Origin: Amoebidium appalachense
Taxonomy: Eukaryota; Ichthyosporea
Assembly (NCBI GenBank): GCA_963693365.1
Contig: CAVNZM010000013.1
Coordinates: 2,728,001 to 2,792,000, forward strand
Direction of reading: 5' to 3'
Length of the DNA stretch: 64,000 nucleotides
Within the stretch, counting starts at the first letter, position 1. Each line of letters opens with the position of its first letter. Both the position numbers and the translations under genes were made by a program. A model generated the notes under the pieces. It did not search any database, had not been told where the DNA came from, and worked only from the letters and a program-made list of their open reading frames with translations. Of this stretch, positions 43,101 to 53,383 are shown one piece after another.

Positions 43101-43805
43101 AGTATCAAGCCTTCGTCGACAAAGACATCTTTGAACTTGTTGACCCTCCCCCTGGTGCTAACATCGTCGGCTTCAAGTGGATTGTCTCCGAGAAAACTCT
43201 CAACTCGGCTGGTGACACCAAGATCAAGGCCCGTGGTGTTGCTCAAGGCTTCAGTCAGCAATACGGTGTTGACTATGAGTTGATTGAGAGCCCTGTCATA
43301 CGTCCGGCTGCTCTCCGTGCTATCCTAGCTCTGGCCGTTGTTGAAGGTCATGACATCCACCAACTCGACGTGTCTACGGCCTTTCTCAACAGCCCACTCA
43401 CCGAGACCATCTACATGAAACAACCCCCGGGATTCATCACCATGGCCACACTTGGCAAGGTCTGGAGACTCAAGAAAGCCCTGTACGGCCTCAAGCAAGC
43501 CTCCAAGGCTTGGTACGACTTCCTCGACGGCATTCTTCTTGCCCATGGCCTGACCCGTACTAAGACTGACCCGTGCATCTACCTCCGGTTCTTCCCCAAC
43601 AACGATGTGGTTCGGGCTGGTAACTACGTCGACGACTCCACCATCACCAACACCCGGGGTTCTACTGCTGCCAGTGACCTGGCTGCCCACATCAGCAAGA
43701 TGGCCAGCTGTCGTATGAGTCCATTTGACCGTATGCTCGGTGTTGATTTTAATCACTCTGATCCCCATCACCTCCACATGCACCAGAGGTCTTACATCAT
43801 GGATA
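40181..43805 (+). CDS. gag-pol: Ty1/copia gag-pol, 5' part, interrupted by YRE-4
   Basis: One uninterrupted frame of 1,208 codons from ATG. Gag: zinc knuckle CSYCHEPDHKIIDC near residues 322-335. Protease: WDSGCNMTVC, with DSG at about 377. Integrase: HHCC (WHHHLGHRAM ... CHGCIMGK), then D,D,E in WHWDFFEP, FDSGSEF and NGYVERRM. A proline-rich linker follows. RT: KWIVSEKTL, QLDVSTAFLNSPL, ALYGLKQASKAWYDFL and catalytic NYVDDSTI (YVDD at 43625-43636). The integrase-before-RT order defines copia. The frame ends at YIMD plus one base, where YRE-4 begins. The rest of RT and RNase H lie at 36889-37671. High integrity suggests a recent copy. Confidence 0.93.
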
Positions 43806-44174
43806 GGTTTTATTTGTGGAAATTATTGACATAAATATTTTTCTGGGTAAACACGTAGGATGGGTGTCCGATATCAACAGGCTTCGTTTTCATGTTTTAG
43901 CAGTTCGCGTACGGCTGCCCGCATACGGGCACCTATTAGCCGATCAAAACATCAGATTCCACAGATCACTAGACCAAGTTTGATTGGCTCAGGATCAGAT
44001 TTCACATAACACTAGATCGATTTTGATTGGCTCAGTTCGGTAGCCTTAGGTACATAAGCACGACAGTTTTTAGCAGATCAGCAAGCTACAAACACATCTT
44101 CTGTGTTTAGCATCCACAGCCTTACAGCTATATATTCCTTTTCACTCTCCCTATCTTTCCCTACGCCGGTCAGC

Positions 44175-45350
44175 ATGCCGCCGAAAAAGCGCCAGGCCTC
44201 AGCCACCGCCCCTGCCGCGGCACCTAAGCGCCTGACCCGCAGCGACCTCCGCCACAGGCTGACCAACGCTCCCGCGGACACTGACGCGCCTCCAGCGGCC
44301 CATACCACCACGGACCCGGACCCGCCGGCTACTCTCCCCTCCACTCCTGAAGTCCCCCCTCTGAGTCAGGCCCCGCCGTCCCCGCAGATGACTTCTCAAG
44401 ACGCCGTCCTTGCCGCCCTCACCGCCATCAGCACCCAGATGGCTGACGTCCTGGCTGCTCTCACCAACCGCGACCCTCCCGCGCCCCCCGCCGCGCCCTC
44501 CGCACCCGGGGAGGTTTCCCCGGGGCTGCATCTCGGCCCTTACCTAGACCTACCTGCCCTGCCCGCGCCCCCCATCACAGGTGGGAACACTGGCGACATT
44601 CAGCCGGGCACACTCCCGCTTCCCCCCGCGGATGTGCTGGCAGATTTGCGCGCCAATCGTTTCGTCGACCTGTATAAGTTCACCCCCGCCGCCCTCCTGG
44701 CCCCATCCAAGAAAGGTCAGCATCTGCGCATGGCCGACGACGGCAGCATCGAGACTTTTCGCCAAGACAAACCCGTTCCCCTGCGTTCACTCGTCATTTG
44801 GATCCAAGCTTGGACCCATTACATGGCCGCCAAGCACCACCTCGGCCTCCCCACGGACAAAGACGTACTTTGGACTCAGCACATCACTCGCCTCAGCACC
44901 CGATACCCGTGGGCCCAGATCCACAACTATGACGTATACGCCCGCACCGTTGCCCACCAGCAGGGTCGGGCTCCGATCGAGTGTCCCAACCTGCTTGCCC
45001 AACTCCACGAGGATCTCCTCCTGCCACCCACTCTGCTCATCCCGGACGCATGTCAGCGCTGTGGTTTCCCCGACCACCCCAGCGCGGCCTGCCCCATGTA
45101 CCCCAAGCCCGGCTGTGGTCTTGACGGCTTTAAGCCGCCCCAAAAGCCCGGCGGGGGTCAAACCCCTAACCGCCCTGGCCCGCAACCCGGCCCGGCAAAA
45201 CCGGCCCGACCCGTGGATCTACCCGCGACGCACTGCAGGAATTTCCACATTAACGGTCGGTCCTGCGCTAAGCAGCCCTGCCCCTTCTCCCACGTGTGCC
45301 CGCTCTGCTCTGGCACACACCCCCGCAAAGACTGCAAGCACAATGCCTAG
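44175..45350 (+). CDS. gag: YRE-4 gag
   Basis: 391 residues from the ATG at 44175. It is near-identical to YRE-2 gag, with a two-residue insertion in PEVPPLSQAPPSPQ and the C-terminal clusters CQRCGFPDHPSAAC and CPLCSGTHPRKDC intact. A nucleocapsid role is inferred from the Cys/His clusters. Confidence 0.88.
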   Translation: MPPKKRQASATAPAAAPKRLTRSDLRHRLTNAPADTDAPPAAHTTTDPDPPATLPSTPEVPPLSQAPPSPQMTSQDAVLAALTAISTQMADVLAALTNRDPPAPPAAPSAPGEVSPGLHLGPYLDLPALPAPPITGGNTGDIQPGTLPLPPADVLADLRANRFVDLYKFTPAALLAPSKKGQHLRMADDGSIETFRQDKPVPLRSLVIWIQAWTHYMAAKHHLGLPTDKDVLWTQHITRLSTRYPWAQIHNYDVYARTVAHQQGRAPIECPNLLAQLHEDLLLPPTLLIPDACQRCGFPDHPSAACPMYPKPGCGLDGFKPPQKPGGGQTPNRPGPQPGPAKPARPVDLPATHCRNFHINGRSCAKQPCPFSHVCPLCSGTHPRKDCKHNA

Positions 45351-45887
45351 TCTACGCGCACACCCACACACACAGCTAGAACATAGGGGTTAGGAGCTAG
45401 GACACACGAGTACAGGGAAACGGAGCTCGGGAGAACGGGCCAATAGGGCTGAGTACAAAAATTTCGCAGGCCAACTACGGCGCCCGCGCGCGTCAAGAAT
45501 AAATGTCCCTACACAAAGACGTTTATTCTGGCCACTGCACATAATCTTACTCCCCCCCCCCCCCATCCCACGAGCCTCCCCCCCCCCTTACACTCACCTA
45601 GCACTCCCTCCCCCCCTTCTTCTACCTCTGTGTCCACCCACACCCCCGCGTGCTCGGGCACATTCCCCTGCACAGGGCCCCGCTGCCCTCCCTGCCAACC
45701 CTCACTTGGGCCCAGCTGCCCTACTCTAACCCCCCGGGGCCCTGCTGCCTCCCCCCCCCCCCCCCCCCCGCTGCCGGGATCTCCCCGAGGGTGCCCCCAC
45801 CCTTGCTAACCACCCCTTCCCCCGAGGCTCAGACCCGGAGGCCCGCCCGCTGCCCCAGCACCACATTGACACCTCCCACCACCCTAG
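45351..45887 (+). other. gag-RT leader of YRE-4
   Basis: Contains C tracts (45552-45563, about 45752-45769). A changed stretch, CACCACCCTAGGAAC, adds two bases and gives TAG at 45885-45887 in the RT frame. Confidence 0.6.
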
Positions 45888-47456
45888 GAACTGCTGGCCT
45901 CCTACCCAGACCAATCATTCGCCGCACAACTCCTCCACGATGTCGAATTCGGTGTCGACATCGGCTATCGCGGCCCCTCCACCTCTCGAGTGGGCCCCAA
46001 CCTACCCACCACCCCGGAGGCAGCTGCCGCTATCACGGCGGATATTGCCAAAGAAGTCGCCCTCGGCCACCTGCGCGGCCCCCTCTCCCCGGCCCAATTC
46101 TTTGACGAATTTCCGGTCCACCGTTCCTCCCCCATCGGCACCGTTACCAAGAAAGGGAACCCCCCCAAGTACCGTCGAATCCACCACCTCTCCTGGCCCC
46201 GGGGTAGCAGTGTCAATGACAGCATCACCTACCCCGACGAACTTCAGTACATTCGCGCCCGGGATGTCACCCAGCTCATTCTCGACGCAGACCCCGGCTG
46301 CTACATGGCCGTGGCAGATGTGCAGGCTGCCTTCCGGCACATGCCCATCCGACCAGAAGACCATCACTTAATGGCATTCAAATGGCAGGGGCATTTTTAC
46401 GTTGAAACCAGACTGCCCTTCGGCCTGAAATCTAGCCCAGCCATCTGGGAACGGATCGCGGCCACCCTACAGTGGCTGGCACACCAGCACGGTATTACCC
46501 TCATCCGCCACTACGTATACGACTGGATTATAGTCGCCCCCACACAAGAGCAGTGCCAACGTCACCTATCCACCTTCCTGCAACTCTGCCGAGAGCTGCA
46601 CATTGCCATCTCCGAAGACAAGATGCAGGGCCCGGCTACCCGTGTCGTCTTCATCGGTATCGAATTCGACTCCATCGCCATGGAGGCACGAATCCCGGCT
46701 TCCAAGCTCTCGGACCTACTCGACCTCACTTCCCACCCAAAGCCCACCATCACCATTCGGGACCTCCAGTCCCTCCTCGGCAAACTCACCTGGTGTGCCC
46801 AGCTGGTTCCCCCCGGGAGGGCCTTCTCCCAGCGCCTATGGGCCCTTCTCCGGACCCACCCACACCTTGCCGGCCACCACCACATACGACTGACTGCTGC
46901 CGCCCGGGCCGACATAGCCGAATGGCACCAGTTCCTCACATCATGGAATGGGGTGCACCTCATCACACCCCCCACATACACCACCCTGGCCACCGATGCT
47001 GCCGGATCGGTGGGTCTAGGAGGCCACTGGCTCGACCAATGGTTCTTCATGCCCTGGTCCCCCTCCACCCAAGCCCTCTATGCTCATGAGGGTAAACTCG
47101 GTTCTTCCGTCATCGAACTCCTGGCCATCGCAGCCGCCGTGGCCCTCTGGGCCCCCTCCTGGTCCACCCACCATGTCCGTATTTTATGCGACAACACGGG
47201 TGCTGTGTCTGACCTGCACTCCCGGTCTTCCCCCCACCCCGTGATGGCCAAATTTATTCGGTTCATCACCCGCATGGAAATGCAACACCAATTTACGTTA
47301 CAGGCATCCTACCTACCAGGACCCCTCAACCATCTGGCCGATGCCATTTCTCGTAACCAACTTCCCCGGGCCCGACGACTCCGACCTTCCCTGCAACCGG
47401 AGCCCTGCCCCTTCCCCTCCTGGGTCCACGAGTTCCTATCCCTTCCCTTGGGCTAA
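45888..47456 (+). pseudogene. pol: YRE-4 RT-RNase H with mutated catalytic YVDD
   Basis: An open frame to the TAA at 47454-47456, but the first catalytic aspartate of YVDD is tyrosine (codon TAC at 46518-46520), giving HYVYDWII. This should abolish polymerase activity. The RNase H residues are intact. The N-terminal leader is closed by TAG just upstream, at a point where YRE-1 is open. Confidence 0.85.
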
Positions 47457-47476
47457 CCCCCCCCCCCCCCCCCCCA

Positions 47477-48539
47477 GATCTCCCGTTCCGGAGCAACGCT
47501 GGCAGATTGGCCCCCCACTTTGCTCCGGCCGAGCTGCTTCGAGCCACCACTACCCTGCAGGAATGCCAGGCCCTGAGTCTCAACCTCGACTCTCGGGCCT
47601 TTTACTCCCGGGTGCAAAAAGTGTTCATCGATTTCTGTGTGGCATCTCGGCTGCAATCCTCCTCCGGGTCCTCCCTCCCGGCCTCCCCACACACCGTGCA
47701 ACTTTTTTCTCGCCTGGTGTGCCCAACGAGGGGTACAGGCCTCTTCCTTAACCGGCTACAATTCGGCCATCACCAGGCTCCACCTCGACATGGGCCTCCC
47801 TGCTCCCTACCCCCACGACAAGTCTCTGGCCTGGTTCCTACGGGGGGTTGGCAGATGGCAGCTTTCTCACAACATCCGACCCCGCTCATCCACCAGGGAA
47901 CCCCTCCTGCCCTCCCACCTCAGCCTACTCCATGGCCAGTGCCCCACCAAGGCCTCCTTGGCCAATCTCCGGCTATGGACGGCCCTCATCGTCGGTTTCT
48001 GTGGTCTCCTCCGTTCAGGGGAATTTACCTCCAAGACCCTGACTTCTTTCGACCCGTCCCGTCACGTTAAACGGAAGGACGTGACCTTCAGCTACACCCC
48101 CACCGGTACTTTGTCCCATGCCACCCTCCACCTGCCAACCTCTAAGACGGATGTACAGGCCCGAGGTGTCAACGTTACTCTAGCTGCCCTGCCCCTCACC
48201 CACTTCTCCCCAGCCCATCTCCTCCGGCAGTTCCTGGATACAACGTCCGGTCAACCCGACGACCCCCTCTTCAGTCTCGGTGGCATCCCCTACAGCAAGA
48301 GTGCCTTCTCTGCCGACTTCCGTGCCCTCCTCTCCCGGGCAGGCCTCTCACCCTCCCGGTTTGCCGGACACAGCCTCCGCATCGGGGGGGCCACAGCACT
48401 GGCTGAGGCCGGGGTCGACGACTCCCGGATCAAACAACTCGGCAGGTGGTCCTCCGACTGTTTCCTGATCTATACCCGACTTCGTCCGGCCTCCATTGCT
48501 GCCACCACCACACGTGTATTCGCCTCTATTCTTAAGTGA
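47477..48539 (+). pseudogene. YRE-4 tyrosine recombinase, frameshifted
   Basis: A six-T run at 47703-47708 (five in intact copies) shifts frame in CNFFLAW. The upstream C19 tract also leaves the overlapping ATG frame out of phase. From 47700 onward box I, HSLRIGG, GRWSSD and FLIYTR are intact to the TGA at 48537-48539. Confidence 0.85.
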
Positions 48540-48568
48540 AACCTTTGGAGCAAGCATACTGCTCTCGT

Positions 48569-49224
48569 GCCGTGGTTTACAACCATTGCAGGTTCACTTT
48601 CGTCCAAGGGGATGTCCCCCTAGAGGCAACACACGTCCCGGAGTAGTTTTCATAGAGGTTTTATTTGTGGAAATTATTGACATAAATATTTTTTCCGGGT
48701 AAACACGTAGGATGGGTGTTCGATACCAACATAACCATGTAGGCTTCATTTCGTGTTTTAGCAGTTCGCGGTTGGCTGCCCGCACACTGGCACCTATTAG
48801 CCAATCAAAGCATCAGATACCACAGATCACTAGACCGAGTTATGATTGGCTCGGATCAGATTTCACATATCACTAGATCGATTTTGATTGGCTCAGATCG
48901 GTAGGCTTAGGTATATAAGCACGACAGTTTTTAGCAGATCAGCAAGCTACAAACACATCTTCTGTGTTTAGCATCCACAGCCTTACAGCTATATATTCCT
49001 TTTCACCCACCCACCTACACCCACACTCAACCCCCATTGATCCACACATACGTGCTGTTTTTTCACGGGGCGAAGACTTCCCCCGTTTTTTGGGCACATG
49101 GACCTCACGGATCAATAAATTGATGACTGGGGGCTTGCCGTGGTTTACAACCATTGCAGGTTCACTTTCGTCCAAGGGGATGTCCCCCTAGAGGCAACAC
49201 ACGTCCCGGAGTAGTTTTCATAGA
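48569..49224 (+). repeat. YRE-4 split direct repeats B1, A2, u, B2
   Basis: B1 48569-48656, A2 48657-49005, u 49006-49135, B2 49136-49224. Confidence 0.88.
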
Positions 49225-49690
49225 AGAAGAAAAAAACCAAGTGGGGTATCACCTATTTTTTCTTTCCACTTGCCACTACTAGAGAGAGAAGGAAGAGGGA
49301 GAGAGAGAGACAGATCAGAGAAAGAGGGAAAGAGAAAGAGAGAGAGAGAAAGAGAAAGAGAAGAGAGAGAGGGAGAGAGAGAGAGAGAGAGAGAGAGTGT
49401 GTGTGTGTGTGTGTATGTGTGTGTGCGTGTTTGAGTGAGTGTGTGTGTATATGTGCTGTGAGCGCGCGAGCATTTATGTGTGTGTGCCGTTGTGTGTGTG
49501 CGCGACGTCCATGCGTGCACACGTGTGTGGTTTGCAAATGGGTTGTGACTCAACCGCCATATATATGATGTATGCGCACGTGTGCATATGTGTGCGTTCC
49601 TGCATGCACAGGGGGGGGGGGGGGGGGGGGGGGGCTCATTGTGTGCGGGAGAGGGGAGAGGAGTAGAGCGCACACGGTCTGGAACACAGA
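49225..49690. repeat. Polypurine (GA)n then (GT)n and poly-G
   Basis: An almost pure purine tract of about 115 nt at 49283-49397 (GAGAGA, AAAGAG), then GT-rich sequence and a G run at 49611-49634. Such mirror-like purine tracts can form triplex DNA (established property, inferred here). Confidence 0.8.
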
Positions 49691-49799
49691 TAAACATTTT
49701 CGTCTTTGTAGGTGGGTGGGTGGGGTGGGGTGGGGGGGGGGGGGGGGTGCGCGGGGGGGAAGAGGGAGGGGGGAAGGGGCATCATGATCAGGGATAACA

Positions 49800-49890
49800 G
49801 TGTGTGTGCGTGTGTGCGCTTGTGTGTGCATGTGCTGTGTGTGTTGTGTAGGTGTGTGCCTGTGTGTGTGTGCGCGCCTGTGTGTGCGCG

Positions 49891-49926
<36 letters not shown>

Positions 49927-49948
49927 GTGCATGTGTGAGTGTGTGTGC

Positions 49949-50019
<71 letters not shown>

Positions 50020-50027
50020 TTGAGTGT
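49800..50027. repeat. (GT)n array
   Basis: GT runs with few interruptions, the inverse of the CA arrays in copies a and c. Confidence 0.85.
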
Positions 50028-50102
50028 GAGCATGAGCTGTGGGTGTGAGTGTGAGTATGGGTGTGGGTGTATGCATTCGTGCTTGTGTCCACGTACACGT
50101 GT

Positions 50103-50186
50103 GATTTCAAAGATGTCGAAAGCGCCAGTGACACCCATGTTGAAAAAAAGACAAGCAAGCACGCTAAGAAGGACAGCAAGAAGTAA
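50103..50186 (+). CDS. Possible 3' exon or gene-fragment tail (copy b)
   Basis: Same short frame as at 7658-7741: DFKDVESASDTHVEKK then a K/H-rich end and TAA. The amino-acid sequence is nearly unchanged among copies. Confidence 0.3.
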   Translation, partial: DFKDVESASDTHVEKKTSKHAKKDSKK

Positions 50187-50469
50187 CAGAAACCCTTTCA
50201 TGCCGAAAAAATGGTCAAGAACAAAGAAGTGGAGGACACGTAACTATAGTCTGATAGTTGTGACTAAGGGCACTAAGGGTACCGCTAAGGGCACCAAGCT
50301 GATGCACGCGCGCGCGCGAGCCGAAATCTATTTTTATCTTTTCCCTAATCAGGCGCGGCGGTTACTAAACCGGTCTATAGCAAATAGTGATTGGCTAAAC
50401 CCAATCCGGTTTGCAATTTTTTGTCCGTTTAAGCCTGTACGCACGTTGTTTGCTCCATTTCTCTTCCCC

Positions 50470-50595
50470 CTTCCCGCAGGTCCGCAGGTCCTTTCCCGCA
50501 GGTCGCCTGGTCGCAGGTCCCTTCCCGCAGGTCGCCTGGTCGCAGTTCCCTTCCCGCAGGTCGCCTGGTCACAGGTCCCCTCCGCAGGTCGCGCA
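50470..50595. repeat. 27-bp GC-rich minisatellite (copy b)
   Basis: About four units of TTCCCGCAGGTCGCCTGGTC with small differences. Confidence 0.8.
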
Positions 50596-51155
50596 GCCAC
50601 CGTGCTGAATGGTTTCGACCATGCTGCATGCTGCAGCTTCTTCGCCTAACGGCTGAACGGCCGTTTGAAGGTTAGTTTTGTGTTGCCTGCTTTTGTGCAT
50701 ATGGCGTTTGTCTGTCTGGTCTGTGTCCGTCCTGTGATTATGTCTGTGTCTGTGTCTGTGTGTGTGTGTGTATGTGTGTGTGTGTGCGTGCGTGTGCGTG
50801 TGTCTGCTGGCTGCAGATGCACGTTGCCTTTTGACGTTCATGAACCAGCAACTGTGGGCACTACTTTTGCTGTTAGCACTATAGCTATCATCCCCCTCCA
50901 CCAATCGTTCAAGCTATTTTCTGCTTCTCTAGACTTCATAAGTTCTGGTCCGGGTTTCCGTCCTTACTATGTTTGAGGTTGGTTCTGTCGACTCTTTTTT
51001 AGCTACTCTCAGTCAGCCCCCTCAGTCCCCCCCCCCCTCCCCCCCCCCCCCCCCCCCCTTCTCGCAAGTAGGATGAGCTAATTCTTAGCTCGAGTTCCTC
51101 TACAGGTTTTGCCAAGGTTGGCCCATGAAGTCATCAGCAGCTATAAGGCTACGTT

Positions 51156-51327
51156 AAGGAGCCTGCTTTCGATTCCTGAACTAAAGTTCAAAGGCCAAGA
51201 AAAAAATGGTTTTGGCGGCCAATTATTGGATCAAGGTATTAGTATAAATTAATATGTATGCTAGAGCATGTAGCTAGATTTTCATGTACTTTCAACCGTT
51301 TTTTTTTTTTTGATTTAGCATAAGCCT
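51156..51327. other. Unique spacer, no gene seen
   Basis: AT-rich with a T12 run at 51300-51311. Confidence 0.6.
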
Positions 51328-51406
51328 TGCCGCAAAACGTATTGTGGGCATTACTGCAGCTATAAGAATCTGACGCACTACGTAGGTAATCAAACCAGGA
51401 AGTTTA
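51328..51406 (+). repeat. 79-bp direct repeat flanking YRE-5, left copy
   Basis: Begins TGCCGCAAAACGTATTG and ends CAGGAAGTTTA. It matches 56711-56789 base for base as far as I can read, and directly abuts A1. Confidence 0.93.
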
Positions 51407-51648
51407 GGTTTTATTTGTGGAAATTATTGACATAAATATTTTTCTGGGTAAACACGTAGGACCAACATAATCATGTAGGCTTCATTTCGTGTTTTAGCAG
51501 TTAGCGGTTGGCTGCCCGCACACGGGCACCTATTAGCCAATCAAAACATCAGATACCACAGATCACTAGACCGAGTTATGACTGGCTCGGATCAGATTTC
51601 ACATATCACTTGATCGATTTTTGATTGGTTCAGATCGGTAGGCTTAGG

Positions 51649-51655
51649 TATATAA
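51649..51655 (+). promoter_or_regulatory. TATA box of YRE-5 A1
   Basis: TATATAA in the conserved A promoter, preceded by a reverse CCAAT (GATTGGTTC). Confidence 0.7.
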
Positions 51656-51772
51656 GCACGACAGTTTTTAGCAGATCAGCAAGCTACAAACACATCTTCT
51701 GTGTTTAGCATCCACAGACTTACAGCTATATATTCCTTTTCATTCTCCCTATCTTTCCCTACGCCGGTCAGC

Positions 51773-52942
51773 ATGCCGCCGAAAAAGCGCCAGGCCTCAG
51801 CCGCCGCCCCTGCCGCGGCACCTAAGCGCCTGACCCGCAGCGACCTCCGCCACAGGCTGACCAACGCTCCCGCGGACACCGACGCGCCTCCAGCGGTCCA
51901 TACCACCACGGACCCGGACCCGCCGGCTACTCTCCCCTCCACTCCTGAAGTCCCCCCTCAGGCCACGCCGTCCCCGCAGATGACTTCTCAAGACGCCGTC
52001 CTGGCCGCCCTCACCGCCATCAGCACCCAGATGGCTGGCGTCCTGGCTGCTCTCACCAACCGCGACCCTCCCGCACCCCCCGCCGCGCCCTCCATACCCG
52101 GGGAGGTTTCCCCGGGGCTGCATCTCGGCCCTGACCTAGACCTACCTGCCCTGCCCGCTCCCCCCATCACAGGTGAGAACACTGGCGACATTCAGCCGGG
52201 CACACTCCCGCTTCCCCCCGCGGATGTGCTGGCAGATTTGCGCGCCAATCGTTTCGTCGACCTGTATAAGTTCACCCCCGCCGCCCTCCTGGCCCCATCC
52301 AAGAAAGGTCAGCATCTGCGCATGGCCGACGACGGCAGCATCGAGACTTTTCGCCAAGACAAACCCGTTCCCCTGCGTTCACTCGTCATTTGGATCCAAG
52401 CTTGGACCCATTACATGGCCGCCAAGCACCACCTCGGCCTCCCCACGGACAAAGACGTACTTTGGACTCAGCACATCACTCGCCTCAGCACCCGATACCC
52501 GTGGGCCCAGATCCACAACTATGACGTATACGCCCGCACCGTTGCCCACCAGCAGGGTCGGGCTCCGATCGAGTGTCCCAACCTGCTCGCCCAACTCCAC
52601 CAGGATCTCCTCCTGCCACCCACTCTGCTCATCCCGGACGCATGTCAGCGCTGTGGCTTCCCCGACCACCCCAGCGCGGCCTGCCCCATGTACCCCAAGC
52701 CCGGCTGTGGTCTTGACGGCTTTAAACCGCCCCACAAGCCCGGCGGGGGTCAAACCCCTAACCGCCCTGGCCCGCAACCCGGCCCGGCAAAACCGACCCG
52801 ACCCGTGGATCTACCCGCGACGCACTGCAGGAATTTCCACATTAACGGTCGGTCCTGCGCTAAGCAGCCCTGCCCCTTTTCCCACGTGTGCCCGCTCTGC
52901 TCTGGCACACACCCCCGCAAAGACTGCAAGCACAATGCCTAG
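51773..52942 (+). CDS. gag: YRE-5 gag
   Basis: 389 residues from the ATG at 51773, intact. Same organisation as YRE-2 gag: basic N terminus, proline-rich middle, CQRCGFPDHPSAAC and CPLCSGTHPRKDC clusters. Confidence 0.88.
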   Translation: MPPKKRQASAAAPAAAPKRLTRSDLRHRLTNAPADTDAPPAVHTTTDPDPPATLPSTPEVPPQATPSPQMTSQDAVLAALTAISTQMAGVLAALTNRDPPAPPAAPSIPGEVSPGLHLGPDLDLPALPAPPITGENTGDIQPGTLPLPPADVLADLRANRFVDLYKFTPAALLAPSKKGQHLRMADDGSIETFRQDKPVPLRSLVIWIQAWTHYMAAKHHLGLPTDKDVLWTQHITRLSTRYPWAQIHNYDVYARTVAHQQGRAPIECPNLLAQLHQDLLLPPTLLIPDACQRCGFPDHPSAACPMYPKPGCGLDGFKPPHKPGGGQTPNRPGPQPGPAKPTRPVDLPATHCRNFHINGRSCAKQPCPFSHVCPLCSGTHPRKDCKHNA

Positions 52943-53239
52943 TCTACGCGCACACCCACACACACAGCTAGAACATAGGGGTTAGGAGCTAGGACACACG
53001 AGTACAGGGAAACGGAGCTCGGGAGAACGGGCCAATAGGGCTGAGTACAAAATTTCGCAGGCCAACTACGGCGCCCGCGCGCGTCAAGAATAAATGTCCC
53101 TACACAAAGACGTTTATTCTGGCCACTGCACATAATTTTACTCCCCCCCCCCATCCCACGAGCCTCCCCCCCCCCTTACACTCACCTAGCACTCCCTCCT
53201 CCCCCCTTCTTCTACCTCTGTGTCCGCCCACACCCCCGC
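52943..53239 (+). other. gag-RT leader of YRE-5
   Basis: Non-coding or uncertain, with C runs at 53144-53153 and 53168-53175. A longer poly-C tract of about 43 nt follows at 53340-53382 within the proline-rich RT leader. Confidence 0.6.
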
Positions 53240-53335
53240 GTGCTCGGGCACATTCCCCTGCACAGGGCCCCGCTGCCCTCCCTGCCAACCCTCACTTGGG
53301 CCCAGCTGCCCTACTCTAAACCCCCCGGAGCCCTG

Positions 53336-53383
<48 letters not shown>

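Larger units (their letters stand above)
43806..49224 (+). mobile_element. YRE-4, full-length YR retroelement inserted in copia pol
   Basis: 5,419 bp: A1 43806-44144, gag, RT-RNase H, YR, B1 48569-48656, A2 48657-49005, u, B2 49136-49224. The left flank is copia ...GGATA, the right flank AGAAGAAAAAAACC, which is not copia. RT carries D-to-Y in YVDD and YR a frameshift. The A1 TATA box is TACATAA. Confidence 0.92.
49690..51155 (-). repeat. Dispersed 2-kb repeat, copy b, inverted and shortened
   Basis: The reverse complement matches about 6713-8050 and 62460-63770. Similarity ends at TTTTCGTCTTTGTAGG on the left and at CAGCTATAAGGCTACGTT on the right. It lies between YRE-4 and YRE-5, outside any visible TIRE. 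Confidence 0.8.

Noticed and set aside
36889-43805. Two separate copia copies each hit independently at the same base
   Set aside because: Possible, but less economical than one insertion. The two junctions are exactly complementary and only one LTR lies between the halves. Kept only as the alternative in the finding.
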